Notes: generated by a model not told the origin, from the sequence alone. A DNA stretch of 64,000 bases from Faecalimicrobium dakarense (GCF_000499525.1 NZ_HG529227.1:1-64000); one strand, 5' to 3'; shown: positions 42,775-53,027, counted from the stretch's first letter. Numbers and translations: made by a program.

Positions 42775-43836
42775 ATGATAAAGAAAACTATATCGGCAGT
42801 ATCGCTAAGTTTATTAATTTTTACATCATCAACACTAAATATTTTTGCAGATAGTAGTTATAAGAAAGAGCTTATAGAAGGTAACAAACGTGAAATATCT
42901 ATGGAGCTAAATAAATCTGCATTTAAAAAGGCTGATGAAGCAATACTTATAAATAAAGATTCTTTGGTTGATGGTATTAGTGCAACACCTCTTGCTTATG
43001 CAAAGGATGCACCAATAATAACTACTGAATGGAAGAAAATAGACAAAAAAACAATAGATTACATAAAAGATTTAGGGGTAAAAAAAATCACTATAATTGG
43101 TGGTTTAAAAGCTGTGTCTAAAACTTCTGAAAAAAAATTAACTGATATGGGTATAGAAGTAGAAAGAATTAGTGGAAAAAATAGATTTGAGACTGCTATG
43201 GAAATTGCTTCAGAACTTAATAAAATCAAAAATATATCAGAGGTATACTTAATAAACTCAAGAGCAGGTCTTGAAAATGTATTAGCTATATACGATAAAG
43301 CAGCTAAACAAAATATTCCAATTTTATGGTTTAATGAAGAGAATATTTCAAATACTAAATTTTTTATCAGAAAATATAAAATTGAAAAAGTTCATGCTGT
43401 AGGTGACTCAGAAAAATTTGTATATGAAGTTGAAAATAGTATAGCTAAAATTAAAGCTGATGTTGAAATTGTAAAAGACATCAACCAATTTGACACTAAT
43501 ATTAATACAATAAAAGAGTCACATAAAGGCGATATAAAAAAATTATACACTGCAAAGGTTGAGTATGGAAATCGTTCTGATGCATCAGAATATATATCTT
43601 TAGGTGTAGTATCAGCGAAACAAAATATTCCTATATTGATTACAAGTGATTCTTTCTCTTATTCTCAAGAGAAGTTTTTAGAAAAATCTAACGTAGAGAA
43701 CGTGATTCAAGTTGGGCATGAAGTTAGTGAATATAGTGTATTTAATACATTAATGAGTAAAAATTTTATATCAGCTATGATATTAATAGTATTATTAGTA
43801 ATAATAGTTGTAAGAGCATTTAAATATCAATCTTAA
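42775..43836 (+). CDS. Cwp7-like protein: degenerate CWB2 repeats and C-terminal membrane helix
   Basis: The 353-residue protein has a signal peptide (cut near FAD, residue 25), three CWB2-related repeats that have lost much of the consensus (ISGKNRFETAMEIASEL is the best preserved, and the first repeat lacks the RYxTA opening), and a C-terminal membrane helix (AMILIVLLVIIVVRAF). It is therefore tied to the membrane, unlike the other CWB2 proteins. The AAGGA site is about 11 bases from ATG, so translation may be weak. In C. difficile a Cwp protein also sits beside the PS-II flippase. It may help place PS-II machinery at the wall. Confidence 0.75.
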   Translation: MIKKTISAVSLSLLIFTSSTLNIFADSSYKKELIEGNKREISMELNKSAFKKADEAILINKDSLVDGISATPLAYAKDAPIITTEWKKIDKKTIDYIKDLGVKKITIIGGLKAVSKTSEKKLTDMGIEVERISGKNRFETAMEIASELNKIKNISEVYLINSRAGLENVLAIYDKAAKQNIPILWFNEENISNTKFFIRKYKIEKVHAVGDSEKFVYEVENSIAKIKADVEIVKDINQFDTNINTIKESHKGDIKKLYTAKVEYGNRSDASEYISLGVVSAKQNIPILITSDSFSYSQEKFLEKSNVENVIQVGHEVSEYSVFNTLMSKNFISAMILIVLLVIIVVRAFKYQS

Positions 43837-43862
43837 AAAGCTTTTTTTAAAAAGCTTTTTTG
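43837..43862 (+). terminator. Weak A/T terminator or attenuator after the Cwp7-like gene
   Basis: Two copies of AAAAAGCTTTTT stand back to back and can pair, followed by T. The stem is nearly all A/T, so read-through into the flippase gene is likely. Confidence 0.45.
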
Positions 43863-43900
43863 TGCTATTCAAAAAGTTTGTTAGATAAGGAGAAAATAAC

Positions 43901-45451
43901 ATGTCAAAAACAGCTAAGGCAGCGCTATGGATTATGATTGCAACAATGTTATCTAAAGTGCTAGGTTTCTTTAGAGAGGTTGTACTTGCTAGCTTTTATG
44001 GAACTGGACAATATTCTGACGTATTTTTATTAACATTAAATATACCAGGGCTTATTATTGCAGTTGTAGGTTCGGCAATAGCCACAATATATGTACCAAT
44101 ATACTTTGATACGAAAGAAAAACATGGTGAAGAAGGAGCTCTTAAATTTACTAATAATATGATAAATATTACAGCTGTATTATCTATAGTAATTGCAATA
44201 TTAGGGCTTTTATTCACTGAAGAATTTATAAAAGTACTTGCAGGTGGATTTGAAGGTGAAAAATTTATACTTGCAGTTAAATTTACTAAGATTATGATAA
44301 TAGGAGTAATCTTCTTAAGTATTAGTAAAATACTTAGTTCATACTTACAAGTTAACGAAAGTTTTACGATACCAGGTTTAATTGGTATACCATATAATAT
44401 TTTTATAATAGCAGCAATTGCTATAAGTACTAAAACAAGTCCTATTGTAATGGCTATAGGTGCACTTTTAGGGATGGCAAGTCAGATGTTATTTCAATTG
44501 CCATTTGCTATTAAGAAAGGTTATAGGTATAAATCTTATTTAAATATAAAAGATGAAAATATAAAAAGTATGATAGTACTTATGTTACCAATACTTATAG
44601 GTGTAGCAATAGGTCAGTTAAATACAACTGTTGATAGAGCACTAGCTACAACTTTAGGTAATGGACCATTATCAGCTTTAAACTATGCTAATAAATTAAA
44701 TGAATTTGTTATGGCTTTATTTGTTACATCAATAGTAACAGTTATTTATCCGAAATTAGCTCAAATGACTAGTTCAGATAATAAGGATGATTTTATAAGT
44801 ACTATAGTAAGGTCATCAAATTGTATTGTATTATTAGTACTACCTATTACAGTAGGAGCTATCGTATTAGCGGAGCCAATAGTTAGGATATTATTCCAAA
44901 GAGGAGCATTTGATGCAGATTCAACACAAATGACTTATACTGCACTGAGACTTTATTCTCTTGGTTTAGTAGCTATGGGAGTAAGAGATATATTAACTAG
45001 AGTATTTTACTCTTTATCTGATACTAAAACACCTATGATAAATGGTAGTCTTGCTTTAATAATAAATATTATTTTAAACCTAGCACTTATAAAACCGCTA
45101 GGATATAGAGGACTTGCAATTTCTACAAGTATTGCTTCTATTATTACAGTTATACTTTTATTTATGTCTCTTAAAAAGAAAGCAGGTTACTTTGGAGGAG
45201 ATAAAATAATAATTACAGGAATTAAAAGTCTAGTAGCAGCTATTGTAATGGGAGTTGTAACATTATTTGCATATAGAAGCCTATATAGTGTAATAGGAAC
45301 TGGAAAAATAAATGAAATAATATCAGTTTCAATATCTGTTATGGTAGGGGCAGGTGTATATGGATTATTAATTATGATTTTCAAGGTTGAAGAAGTAAAA
45401 TTAATATTTGATATTATAAATAAAACTAAAAATAAAATATTAAAAAGATAA
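43901..45451 (+). CDS. MurJ/MviN-family lipid flippase, copy 2 (PS-II locus)
   Basis: The 516-residue protein has about 14 membrane helices and MurJ blocks MLSKVLGFFREVVLASFYG, GQLNTTVDRALATTLGNG and FQRGAFDADSTQMT. It is a paralogue of the copy at 28724. As no Wzx-type flippase is present in this locus, this protein probably moves the finished lipid-linked repeat unit across the membrane. AAGGAG precedes the ATG. The next gene follows after 21 bases. Confidence 0.87.
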   Translation: MSKTAKAALWIMIATMLSKVLGFFREVVLASFYGTGQYSDVFLLTLNIPGLIIAVVGSAIATIYVPIYFDTKEKHGEEGALKFTNNMINITAVLSIVIAILGLLFTEEFIKVLAGGFEGEKFILAVKFTKIMIIGVIFLSISKILSSYLQVNESFTIPGLIGIPYNIFIIAAIAISTKTSPIVMAIGALLGMASQMLFQLPFAIKKGYRYKSYLNIKDENIKSMIVLMLPILIGVAIGQLNTTVDRALATTLGNGPLSALNYANKLNEFVMALFVTSIVTVIYPKLAQMTSSDNKDDFISTIVRSSNCIVLLVLPITVGAIVLAEPIVRILFQRGAFDADSTQMTYTALRLYSLGLVAMGVRDILTRVFYSLSDTKTPMINGSLALIINIILNLALIKPLGYRGLAISTSIASIITVILLFMSLKKKAGYFGGDKIIITGIKSLVAAIVMGVVTLFAYRSLYSVIGTGKINEIISVSISVMVGAGVYGLLIMIFKVEEVKLIFDIINKTKNKILKR

Positions 45452-45472
45452 TTGTTTAGGAAGGATAAGATT

Positions 45473-47176
45473 ATGGATTATAAAAAGGCATATAAGGCGT
45501 GGGTAGAATCTTCTTATTTTGATGAAAATACAAAGAATGAATTATTAAGTATAGAAAATGATGAAAAAGAAATTCAAGAAAGATTTTATAAGAACTTAGA
45601 GTTTGGAACAGGTGGACTAAGAGGGATAATAGGTGCAGGAACTAATAGAATAAATATATACACAATTAGACGTGCAACTTTAGGTGTTTGTAACTATATA
45701 GAAAAAGCTATGGGTCAAACTGGGAAAGATAAAGGTGTTGTAATAGCTTATGATAGTAGAAATATGTCTAGAGAGTTTTGTATAGAGGCAGCTAAAACTT
45801 TAGCAGCTTCTGGTATTAAGGCATACATATTTGATGAATTAAGACCAACTCCAGAATTATCTTTTGCAGTTAGATACTTAAACTGTGCTATGGGGATTGT
45901 AATTACAGCAAGTCACAATCCAAAAGAATACAATGGATACAAAGTATATGGTAGTGATGGTGGACAAGTTTGTATAGATATGGCAAATGAAATAATCGAT
46001 GAAGTTAATAAAATAGAAGATTATAGTACTATAAAGACTGTTGATTTTGATAAAGCAGTTAATGAAAAAATGATAATAACACTAGATGAAGAAGTTGATA
46101 AAGCATTTATAGATGCAGTTAAGTCTCAAATAATAAACCAAGACATAATAAATGAATACCAAAAAGATTTAAAGGTTATATTTACACCTATCCATGGAAC
46201 AGGAAATAAATCTATAAGACGTGCTCTAAAAGAAGCTGGATTTGAAAATGTTAAGGTTGTTAAAGAACAAGAAAATCCAGACCCTAATTTTTCAACGGTT
46301 ACTTATCCAAATCCAGAAGAAAAATCTGTATTTAATATAGCTATAGAAATGGCAAAAGAAGATAATGCAGATTTAATAATAGGAACTGACCCAGATTGTG
46401 ATAGAGTTGGAGTTGTTGTTAAAAACTCTAATGGAGAGTATATAGTATTAAATGGAAATCAAGTAGGTTCACTTTTAGTTAGATATGTACTTGAAAGTTT
46501 AGTTAACAAAAATAAATTACCTAAAAATCCGGTAATAGTAAAAACTATAGTTACATCAGAACTTGGAGCAGAAATAGCAAAACACTATGGAGTAGAAACT
46601 TTAAATACTTTAACAGGATTTAAGTTTATAGGTGAAAAGATAAATCAATTCCAAATGAGCAACGAAAAAACTTTCATAATGGGATATGAAGAAAGTTATG
46701 GATACCTAATAGGAACTCATGCAAGAGATAAAGATGGTGTTGTTTCATCACTTTTAATATGTGAAATGGCAGCTTATTATAAATCAAAAGGATTAAGCCT
46801 TTATGAAGGTTTAATGGACACTTATGAAAAGTTTGGATATTATAAGGAAGATTTAAAATCTATAACGTTAAAAGGTATAGACGGTATAGAAAAAATAAAA
46901 GAAATAATGAGTTATTTTAGAAATGCTAAAATGGATAAAATAGCAGATATAAAGATTAAAGAGATACTAGATTATAAAAAGGGTGTAGATGAACTACCGA
47001 AATCTGATGTACTTAAATTCTTATTAGAAGATGGTTCTTGGATAGCTGTAAGACCATCAGGAACAGAGCCAAAGATTAAATTCTATTTTGGAACTAATAG
47101 TGAAAATTTAGACAGTGTTAACTTAAAACTATCTAAATTAATGACTTCTATTACAGATTTAGTTGATTCTATATAG
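45473..47176 (+). CDS. Phosphoglucomutase/phosphomannomutase (PGM2 type)
   Basis: The 567-residue enzyme swaps phosphate between C6 and C1 of glucose or mannose. All four loops are present: catalytic serine in TASHNPKEYNGYK (Ser147), metal-binding GTDPDCDRVG (Asp306, 308, 310), sugar-binding GYEESYGYLIG and phosphate-binding RPSGTEPKIKF. Being next to manC it most likely supplies mannose-1-phosphate. ATG 45473 follows AGGAAGGA; the TTG at 45452 that opens the frame lacks a site. Confidence 0.9.
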   Translation: MDYKKAYKAWVESSYFDENTKNELLSIENDEKEIQERFYKNLEFGTGGLRGIIGAGTNRINIYTIRRATLGVCNYIEKAMGQTGKDKGVVIAYDSRNMSREFCIEAAKTLAASGIKAYIFDELRPTPELSFAVRYLNCAMGIVITASHNPKEYNGYKVYGSDGGQVCIDMANEIIDEVNKIEDYSTIKTVDFDKAVNEKMIITLDEEVDKAFIDAVKSQIINQDIINEYQKDLKVIFTPIHGTGNKSIRRALKEAGFENVKVVKEQENPDPNFSTVTYPNPEEKSVFNIAIEMAKEDNADLIIGTDPDCDRVGVVVKNSNGEYIVLNGNQVGSLLVRYVLESLVNKNKLPKNPVIVKTIVTSELGAEIAKHYGVETLNTLTGFKFIGEKINQFQMSNEKTFIMGYEESYGYLIGTHARDKDGVVSSLLICEMAAYYKSKGLSLYEGLMDTYEKFGYYKEDLKSITLKGIDGIEKIKEIMSYFRNAKMDKIADIKIKEILDYKKGVDELPKSDVLKFLLEDGSWIAVRPSGTEPKIKFYFGTNSENLDSVNLKLSKLMTSITDLVDSI

Positions 47177-47197
47177 ATACAGAAAAGAGGTAAGATT

Positions 47198-48271
47198 ATG
47201 AAGGTATATAACGTTATAATGGCTGGCGGAGGCGGAACTCGCTTTTGGCCTTTAAGTAGACAAGAAGTTCCTAAGCAACTTATTAACTTAAGTGGTGAAG
47301 ATGCATTAATAAATGAAACTATAAATAGAATAGATTCACTAGCTAAAAAAGAAGATTTATTTATAGTTACTAATGAAAAGCAAGTTGATGCACTTAAAGA
47401 TATAGTAAATGATAAATGTAACTTTGAAAATATATTACCAGAACCTTCTGCAAGAAACACTGCAGCAGCTATAGGATTTGCAGCTTTTAATATAATGAAA
47501 AAGCATGGAGATGGAGTAATGTGTGTATACCCTGCTGATCATTATATAAAAGATGAACAAGGATTTGAAAATGTGCTTAAAAAGGCTATAGATGTGGCTA
47601 AAGATAATGATAAATTAGTTACGATAGGTATAACTCCTACTTTCCCATCAACTGGATACGGATATATAAATTTTGATAAGGAAAATTGTATAGGAAATGA
47701 TGCCTATGAAGTAATAGAGTTTGTTGAAAAGCCAAATTTTGAAGTAGCTAAAAGTTACGTAGCTTCTAATAAATATGTATGGAATAGTGGTATGTTTGTA
47801 TGGAAGGTTTCTAAAATATTAGAAGACTTTAAGAGATACTTACCAAAAGTATATGATAAATTAGAAGAATTATCTAAGTACTTAGGAACTGAAAAAGAAG
47901 CGGATGCTATAAAAAGAATATATCCGACTATACCTTCTATATCTATAGATTATGGAGTGATGGAAAGAAGTAATGATGTTGTAGTTGTACCTGGAGATTT
48001 TGGATGGAATGACGTTGGATCTTGGGATTCATTAGGTGCAATATATCCTACTGACAGTGAAGGAAACATTAAAAGAGGAGATTTTGTTACTATAGATACA
48101 TCAAACTCTATAATATACTCTGATGATAAATTAATAGCTACAGTTGGAATAAATGACTTAATAGTAGTTTCTACTAATGATGCTGTTATGGTATGTAGAA
48201 AAGATAGAGCTCAAGATGTTAAAAAGATAGTAGACAGGTTAAAAGAAAAAGATAGACACGAATATATTTAG
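47198..48271 (+). CDS. manC: Mannose-1-phosphate guanylyltransferase
   Basis: The 357-residue enzyme makes GDP-mannose from mannose-1-phosphate and GTP. The nucleotide-binding start AGGGGTRFWPLSRQEVPKQ, the block EPSARNTAAAIGFAA and FVEKPNFEVAKSYV are diagnostic. It is the short form without the C-terminal isomerase domain. The gene follows the mutase by 21 bases; together they supply the donor for the mannose residue known in PS-II polymers. Confidence 0.92.
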   Translation: MKVYNVIMAGGGGTRFWPLSRQEVPKQLINLSGEDALINETINRIDSLAKKEDLFIVTNEKQVDALKDIVNDKCNFENILPEPSARNTAAAIGFAAFNIMKKHGDGVMCVYPADHYIKDEQGFENVLKKAIDVAKDNDKLVTIGITPTFPSTGYGYINFDKENCIGNDAYEVIEFVEKPNFEVAKSYVASNKYVWNSGMFVWKVSKILEDFKRYLPKVYDKLEELSKYLGTEKEADAIKRIYPTIPSISIDYGVMERSNDVVVVPGDFGWNDVGSWDSLGAIYPTDSEGNIKRGDFVTIDTSNSIIYSDDKLIATVGINDLIVVSTNDAVMVCRKDRAQDVKKIVDRLKEKDRHEYI

Positions 48272-48283
48272 GGAGGTGTTAGT

Positions 48284-49018
48284 TTGATACCTAAAAAAAT
48301 ACACTATGTATGGATAGGTGGTCCAAAAGGGAACCTAGAAAATATATGTATAAATTCATGGAGAGAAAAATTACCAGACTATGAAATAGTGGAATGGAAT
48401 GAACACAATATTGATATAGAAAAAGAAATAAAGGGAAATAAGTTTTTAGAGGAGTGCTACAAAAGGAAAATTTGGGCATTTATATCAGACTATATAAGAG
48501 TTAAAAAACTTTACGAAGAAGGTGGAGTTTATATGGATACTGATATGCAAATACTAAAGGATATAACACATCTATTAGATAAAAATGAAGTTTTCTTTGG
48601 CTATGAAAATGATGTATATGTTAGCTGCGGTATAATAGGTAGTGTAGCCGGTCATAAGTTCTTTAAAGACATGTTAGATTTTTATGAAAATGAAATTTTA
48701 GATGCGGATATATTTACAATTCCAAAGATTGTAACTAGAGTATTAGAAACTAAATATGAAAAGATAAATAAAAATTTATATACTGATGATATATATGTAT
48801 ACGATAAAGAATATTTCTACCCATTTTATCATAATGAAGACTTTGAGTATTCATGTATAAAAGAAAATACTCATGGAATACACTGGTGGGGAAAAAGTTG
48901 GCTTAAAAAAAGAGATTATTTCTTAGAAACTAAACATTTAAGAGGATCAAATAAAGCTATAAAATGTTCGAAAATATTTGTAAAAAACACCTTAATAAGT
49001 TTAAAAGGGAGAAAATAA
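48284..49018 (+). CDS. Glycosyltransferase with DXD sugar-binding domain (Gly_transf_sug)
   Basis: The 244-residue GT-A enzyme starts IPKKIHYVWIGGPKGNL, has the substrate-binding AFISDYIRVKKLYEEGG and the metal-binding motif YMDTDMQ (Asp85, Asp87). The family includes mannosyl-, galactosyl- and glucosyl-transferases of capsule and toxin type. The start is TTG 48284 after GGGAGGTG. The donor sugar cannot be told. Confidence 0.85.
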   Translation: MIPKKIHYVWIGGPKGNLENICINSWREKLPDYEIVEWNEHNIDIEKEIKGNKFLEECYKRKIWAFISDYIRVKKLYEEGGVYMDTDMQILKDITHLLDKNEVFFGYENDVYVSCGIIGSVAGHKFFKDMLDFYENEILDADIFTIPKIVTRVLETKYEKINKNLYTDDIYVYDKEYFYPFYHNEDFEYSCIKENTHGIHWWGKSWLKKRDYFLETKHLRGSNKAIKCSKIFVKNTLISLKGRK

Positions 49019-49019
49019 A

Positions 49020-50174
49020 ATGACAGATTTATCAAAGAAGATAGATATTAGAAAAATAGCTTTTACTGCGGTACTATTTTTTATTATCTTAAGAAAATAT
49101 ATGATATCATTTGTTGATCCAGATATAAATATAGGGATAATTAAATCAGCGCTATTTTATTCTTCAATAGGAATATTAATGCTACTTTTTCTATTTGATA
49201 AGAAAAAAAGTATAACGGAAATGGTGCTAGTAGGAGCTTGTGTCTTACTTTATATATTAAATAGAGAAGGAGCTATATTATTAATTGTTTTATTAGCTGT
49301 ATCAGCTAAACAAATAAATGATAAATATATAGTTAAAAATTATTTAATAATATCTGCATGTTTTTTAATTAGTGCTATATTATTATTTAACTTATTCCCT
49401 TCATTTGAATTTAATCAAGAAGTTCACTATAGATATATAAAAAAATTAGATGTTCTGGTTCCAAGAATGGACTTTGGACTGGGTAACCCAAATGCAGTAT
49501 TTTACAATATGGTTACTATATATGCAGCATATATATTTTTAAGATATAAAAACTACAACAAATGGGATAGAATAATTTTATTTGGATCTGCATTTTTTAT
49601 TTATCAAGCTACATATAGTAGAACTGGTTTTTTAACTATATTATCAGGATTAATATTTGTAGAAATAGTAAGATTAATAGACATAAAAAAAATAAAAGGG
49701 CTACCAATACTTATAAAGACATCACCAATAATACTTACCTTAACAAGTGTAATTATTGGTACAGTATTTCATAAAAGTAACATAGTAAATAGATTATTAG
49801 CAAGTAGACCTAAGTACTGGAATGTGTATTTATCTCAAGAAGGTAATTTTATGAAACCTTTTGGAAATTCATATGATTATGCCATAAAAGCTTCTAATCC
49901 ATTAGATAGTTCTTATGTATATATAGTTAGTGTGTTAGGTGTAGTTGCTTGCGTATTATTTATGTACCTAATGTATAAAGGTATAGAAAGCTTTATAGAA
50001 AAAGATAAAAAAGCGCATTTAGTAGTTTTATTTATCTTTTTAATATATTCTTTTGCAGAAAATTTATTATTAGAAGCTTCATTTAGTTTTGCAATAGTAT
50101 TACTAATAAAAGAAGTGATATTAAATGATAAAAGAGAGATAGAATTATGGAAAAGGAAAAGTAGGAGGTCGTAA
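49020..50174 (+). CDS. O-antigen-ligase/Wzy-like polymerase of the polymer locus
   Basis: The 384-residue protein has 10-11 membrane helices with a large loop after GLGNPNAVFYNMVTIY and the block YSRTGFLTILSG, then ASRPKYWNVYLSQEG and a late LDSSYVYIVSVLG. This layout matches Wzy polymerases and ligases, which join flipped repeat units outside the membrane. Sequence is poorly conserved in this group, so the assignment rests on topology, loop motifs and context. It starts one base after the preceding gene and overlaps the next by one base. Confidence 0.75.
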   Translation: MTDLSKKIDIRKIAFTAVLFFIILRKYMISFVDPDINIGIIKSALFYSSIGILMLLFLFDKKKSITEMVLVGACVLLYILNREGAILLIVLLAVSAKQINDKYIVKNYLIISACFLISAILLFNLFPSFEFNQEVHYRYIKKLDVLVPRMDFGLGNPNAVFYNMVTIYAAYIFLRYKNYNKWDRIILFGSAFFIYQATYSRTGFLTILSGLIFVEIVRLIDIKKIKGLPILIKTSPIILTLTSVIIGTVFHKSNIVNRLLASRPKYWNVYLSQEGNFMKPFGNSYDYAIKASNPLDSSYVYIVSVLGVVACVLFMYLMYKGIESFIEKDKKAHLVVLFIFLIYSFAENLLLEASFSFAIVLLIKEVILNDKREIELWKRKSRRS

Positions 50175-51013
50175 TGTTAATATCATTAATAATGCCAACA
50201 TTAAATAGATATGACGATATATACTTACTTATGGACAGCTTAGAAAATCAAACTTACAAAAACTTTGAGCTTATAGTAGTAGATCAAAACGATAATAACA
50301 AAGTTAAAGAAATCGTTGATAAATACGTTGATAAGTTAGATATAAAGTATATAAAAAGTGAAAAAATAGGATTAAGTTATAACAGAAATGTAGGTATAGA
50401 CAAGGCTAGCGGGCAAATTATAGGTTTCCCTGATGATGACTGTGTTTACGAAAATAATACGTTAGAAAAGGTTATAAACTTCTTTAATGAAAATAAAGAT
50501 TATAAAATATACAGTTGCAAAACTATGGATGCAAATAAAGTTGATGCATTTAAGAAAATGTATGATGGAACTTGTGACATAAATAGTTTAAATGTATTAG
50601 ACACTATAACTTCAATAACTTTCTTTATTAACTTTGATGACTTTAAATACACTAGATTTGATGAAAAATTAGGTGTAGGAGGAGAGTTTGGATCTGGAGA
50701 AGAGATAGATTATATACTAGATTTAATAAGTAAGGGATTTAAAGGAAGATATTTTGGTGATGATATAATTTATCATCCAGCAAAGAAACACTCTAAATCA
50801 AAAGAAAAATACCAAAGAGACTTCAACTACGGTAGAGGATTTGGTGCATTATGCAAAAAGCAAATAGTGTATAGAAAAGACTATAAGTTTTTAAAAGTAA
50901 TGACATCTAAATTAGTAAGAAATGTAGGTGGATTTGTACTAAGCTCAAATAGAGATTATCATAGTGCTACTATAAAAGGTAGATTAAATGGATTTAGAGC
51001 ATATAAGAAATAG
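50174..51013 (+). CDS. Family 2 glycosyltransferase
   Basis: The 279-residue GT-A enzyme has the family-2 start ISLIMPTLNRYDDIYLLMDS, nucleotide-binding LIVVDQNDNN and the DXD-like GFPDDDC near residue 91. The ribosome site GGAGG is inside the previous gene, and start and stop overlap by one base, so both are translated together. Donor and linkage are unknown. Confidence 0.86.
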   Translation: MLISLIMPTLNRYDDIYLLMDSLENQTYKNFELIVVDQNDNNKVKEIVDKYVDKLDIKYIKSEKIGLSYNRNVGIDKASGQIIGFPDDDCVYENNTLEKVINFFNENKDYKIYSCKTMDANKVDAFKKMYDGTCDINSLNVLDTITSITFFINFDDFKYTRFDEKLGVGGEFGSGEEIDYILDLISKGFKGRYFGDDIIYHPAKKHSKSKEKYQRDFNYGRGFGALCKKQIVYRKDYKFLKVMTSKLVRNVGGFVLSSNRDYHSATIKGRLNGFRAYKK

Positions 51014-51028
51014 TGAGGAAAATACTTT

Positions 51029-52234
51029 ATGGACAAAATTAAATTTTTAATAAATATGGTAGTTGCATTTATATTATATCCATTTAAGAAAAGTAAGTTT
51101 AAGGATAAAAATATTTGGCTTATAGGTGGACATGCAGGAGACATATACAATGACAACTCAAAATTCTTTTATGAATATATGTTAAAAAATCACAAAGATG
51201 TAGATATATATTGGGTTATAAATAAAGAAAGTAAGGTGTTTGATAAAATACCAGGAAAGAAATTAATAAGAGGAAGTGTTGAGAACTATTTATACTATTA
51301 CAATTCAAAAGCTATAGTCTTTTCTCATGCGCCTTCAGCAGATATTGCACCATATAATTTTGTTGTTCCAGTGCTTAATGCCTTCCACAAAAATACAGTT
51401 AAAGTTTATTTAAATCATGGTACAATAAGCTTTAAAAAGAGAAAGCCTATGGATGGTAGGCTAAAAAATATTATAGATAATCTTTTAAAAAGCTACAATG
51501 TAGTAACCGCAAGTTCGGAGTTTGAAGAAAATGTTATGGTTAATGAATGGGGTATGGATAAAGATAATGTATGTATAGTAGGTAATGCTAGATATGATAA
51601 TCTTCCAACTAATGAAAATGCTTCGCCAACACGTTGCTCAAAAGTCGCACAAACTAGAGATATATTATATACTCCAACTTGGAGAGACTGGATAAAATTT
51701 GATGGTGAAAACTTTACAAAAAGTGATTACTTTATAAATATAATGAACTTTTTAAATGATGAAAAGTTAAATAAAATTTTAGAAGAAAAAGATGTTAACA
51801 TAAAGTTTTACCTACATCACCTTATGCATGAATTTATAGATGATATAAGAGAGAATATAACTGGAAAAAGAATTATATTTTTAGATAAAGGTGTAACTTT
51901 AGCTGATGAAATAAGAAAATCATCTGCAAACATAACAGATTACTCAAGCGTAGCTATAGATTTTCTATATATGAATAGACCAATACTTTTTTATCAATTT
52001 GATATAGATGAATATAAAGAAAAAATAGATTCATATATAGATTTAGATAATGAAATGTTTGGTTCTCTAGCTTATACTAAGGATGAGGCTGTAGATAAGC
52101 TTATAGAAATTATTGATAATGATTTTGAAATTTTAGAAAGTCAAAAAAATGAAAGAAATAAGTTTTTCAGATATAATGATAATAAGAACTGTGATAGAAT
52201 ATACAGCTCGATAGTAAATAAAATTAACAAATAA
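51029..52234 (+). CDS. CDP-glycerol:polymer glycerophosphotransferase family (TagF/TagB-like)
   Basis: The 401-residue protein has the GT-B-like Glyphos_transf domain (PF04464): NIWLIGGHAGDIYNDNSKFF at the start, KVYLNHGTISFKKR, ILYTPTWRDWIKF and the conserved ITDYSSVAIDFLYMNRPILF. Enzymes of this family add phosphodiester-linked units to wall polymers. In PS-II-type loci it may form the phosphate bridge between repeat units rather than add glycerol phosphate, since no CDP-glycerol synthase gene is present here. Confidence 0.85.
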   Translation: MDKIKFLINMVVAFILYPFKKSKFKDKNIWLIGGHAGDIYNDNSKFFYEYMLKNHKDVDIYWVINKESKVFDKIPGKKLIRGSVENYLYYYNSKAIVFSHAPSADIAPYNFVVPVLNAFHKNTVKVYLNHGTISFKKRKPMDGRLKNIIDNLLKSYNVVTASSEFEENVMVNEWGMDKDNVCIVGNARYDNLPTNENASPTRCSKVAQTRDILYTPTWRDWIKFDGENFTKSDYFINIMNFLNDEKLNKILEEKDVNIKFYLHHLMHEFIDDIRENITGKRIIFLDKGVTLADEIRKSSANITDYSSVAIDFLYMNRPILFYQFDIDEYKEKIDSYIDLDNEMFGSLAYTKDEAVDKLIEIIDNDFEILESQKNERNKFFRYNDNKNCDRIYSSIVNKINK

Positions 52235-52256
52235 TATAAATGATGAGGACGATAAT

Positions 52257-53006
52257 ATGAAGAAGAATTTAGTATCTATAATTACTCCCATGTATAATTC
52301 TGAAAAATTTATCGAAAAAACCATAGAATCAGTACTAAATCAAACATATGAAAATTGGGAAATGTTAATAGTTGATGACTGTTCAACTGATAATAGTCCA
52401 AGTATAGCAAAATCTTATGTACAAAAGGATAGTAGAATAAAGTATATAAGAACTAAGACTAATCAAGGTGTTTCACATGCTCGTAATATAGCGCTAAAAA
52501 ATGCAGAGGGACAATTTTTAGCCTTTTTAGACAGTGATGATATATGGGATGAAGATAAAATTAAAAAGCAAATAAGCTTTATGAATAAAAACGACTATGC
52601 AATAACTTTTACTGCATATGAGCTTATAGATGAAAATAATGACAGATTAGATAAAGTAATAAATGTTCCTAAAAGCGTTGATTATAACACTTTACTAAAA
52701 GGAAATATATTAGGATGCCTTACGGTAATAATAGACAAGTCAAAGTTAAACTTTGAAGTTAAAATGAGTGGTGTAAGACATGAAGATTATGTATTATGGT
52801 TAGCTATATTAAAGAGTGGTCATATTGCCCATGGTCTAAATGAAGTTTTAGCTTTATATAGAAAGTCTAGTACTTCTCTTAGTGGAAACAAGGTAAAATC
52901 AGCTATGTGGACTTGGAATATATACAGAAATGTTGAAAAAATACCACTTCATAAATCTATATATTACTTTATAAACTATGGCATTAATGGAATCAAAAAA
53001 AGCTAG
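52257..53006 (+). CDS. Family 2 glycosyltransferase (paralogue of the one at 53983)
   Basis: The 249-residue enzyme has SIITPMYNSEKFIEKTIESV, MLIVDDCSTDNS and the DXD-type LDSDDIW at about residue 95. GAGGA precedes ATG. The C-terminal half (SGVRHEDYVLWLAILKSG) is the ED-type acceptor block. It is similar over its length to the enzyme at 53983-54735, so the two probably use related substrates. Confidence 0.88.
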   Translation: MKKNLVSIITPMYNSEKFIEKTIESVLNQTYENWEMLIVDDCSTDNSPSIAKSYVQKDSRIKYIRTKTNQGVSHARNIALKNAEGQFLAFLDSDDIWDEDKIKKQISFMNKNDYAITFTAYELIDENNDRLDKVINVPKSVDYNTLLKGNILGCLTVIIDKSKLNFEVKMSGVRHEDYVLWLAILKSGHIAHGLNEVLALYRKSSTSLSGNKVKSAMWTWNIYRNVEKIPLHKSIYYFINYGINGIKKS

Positions 53007-53027
53007 TAGGAAAGGACGACCTAATAA

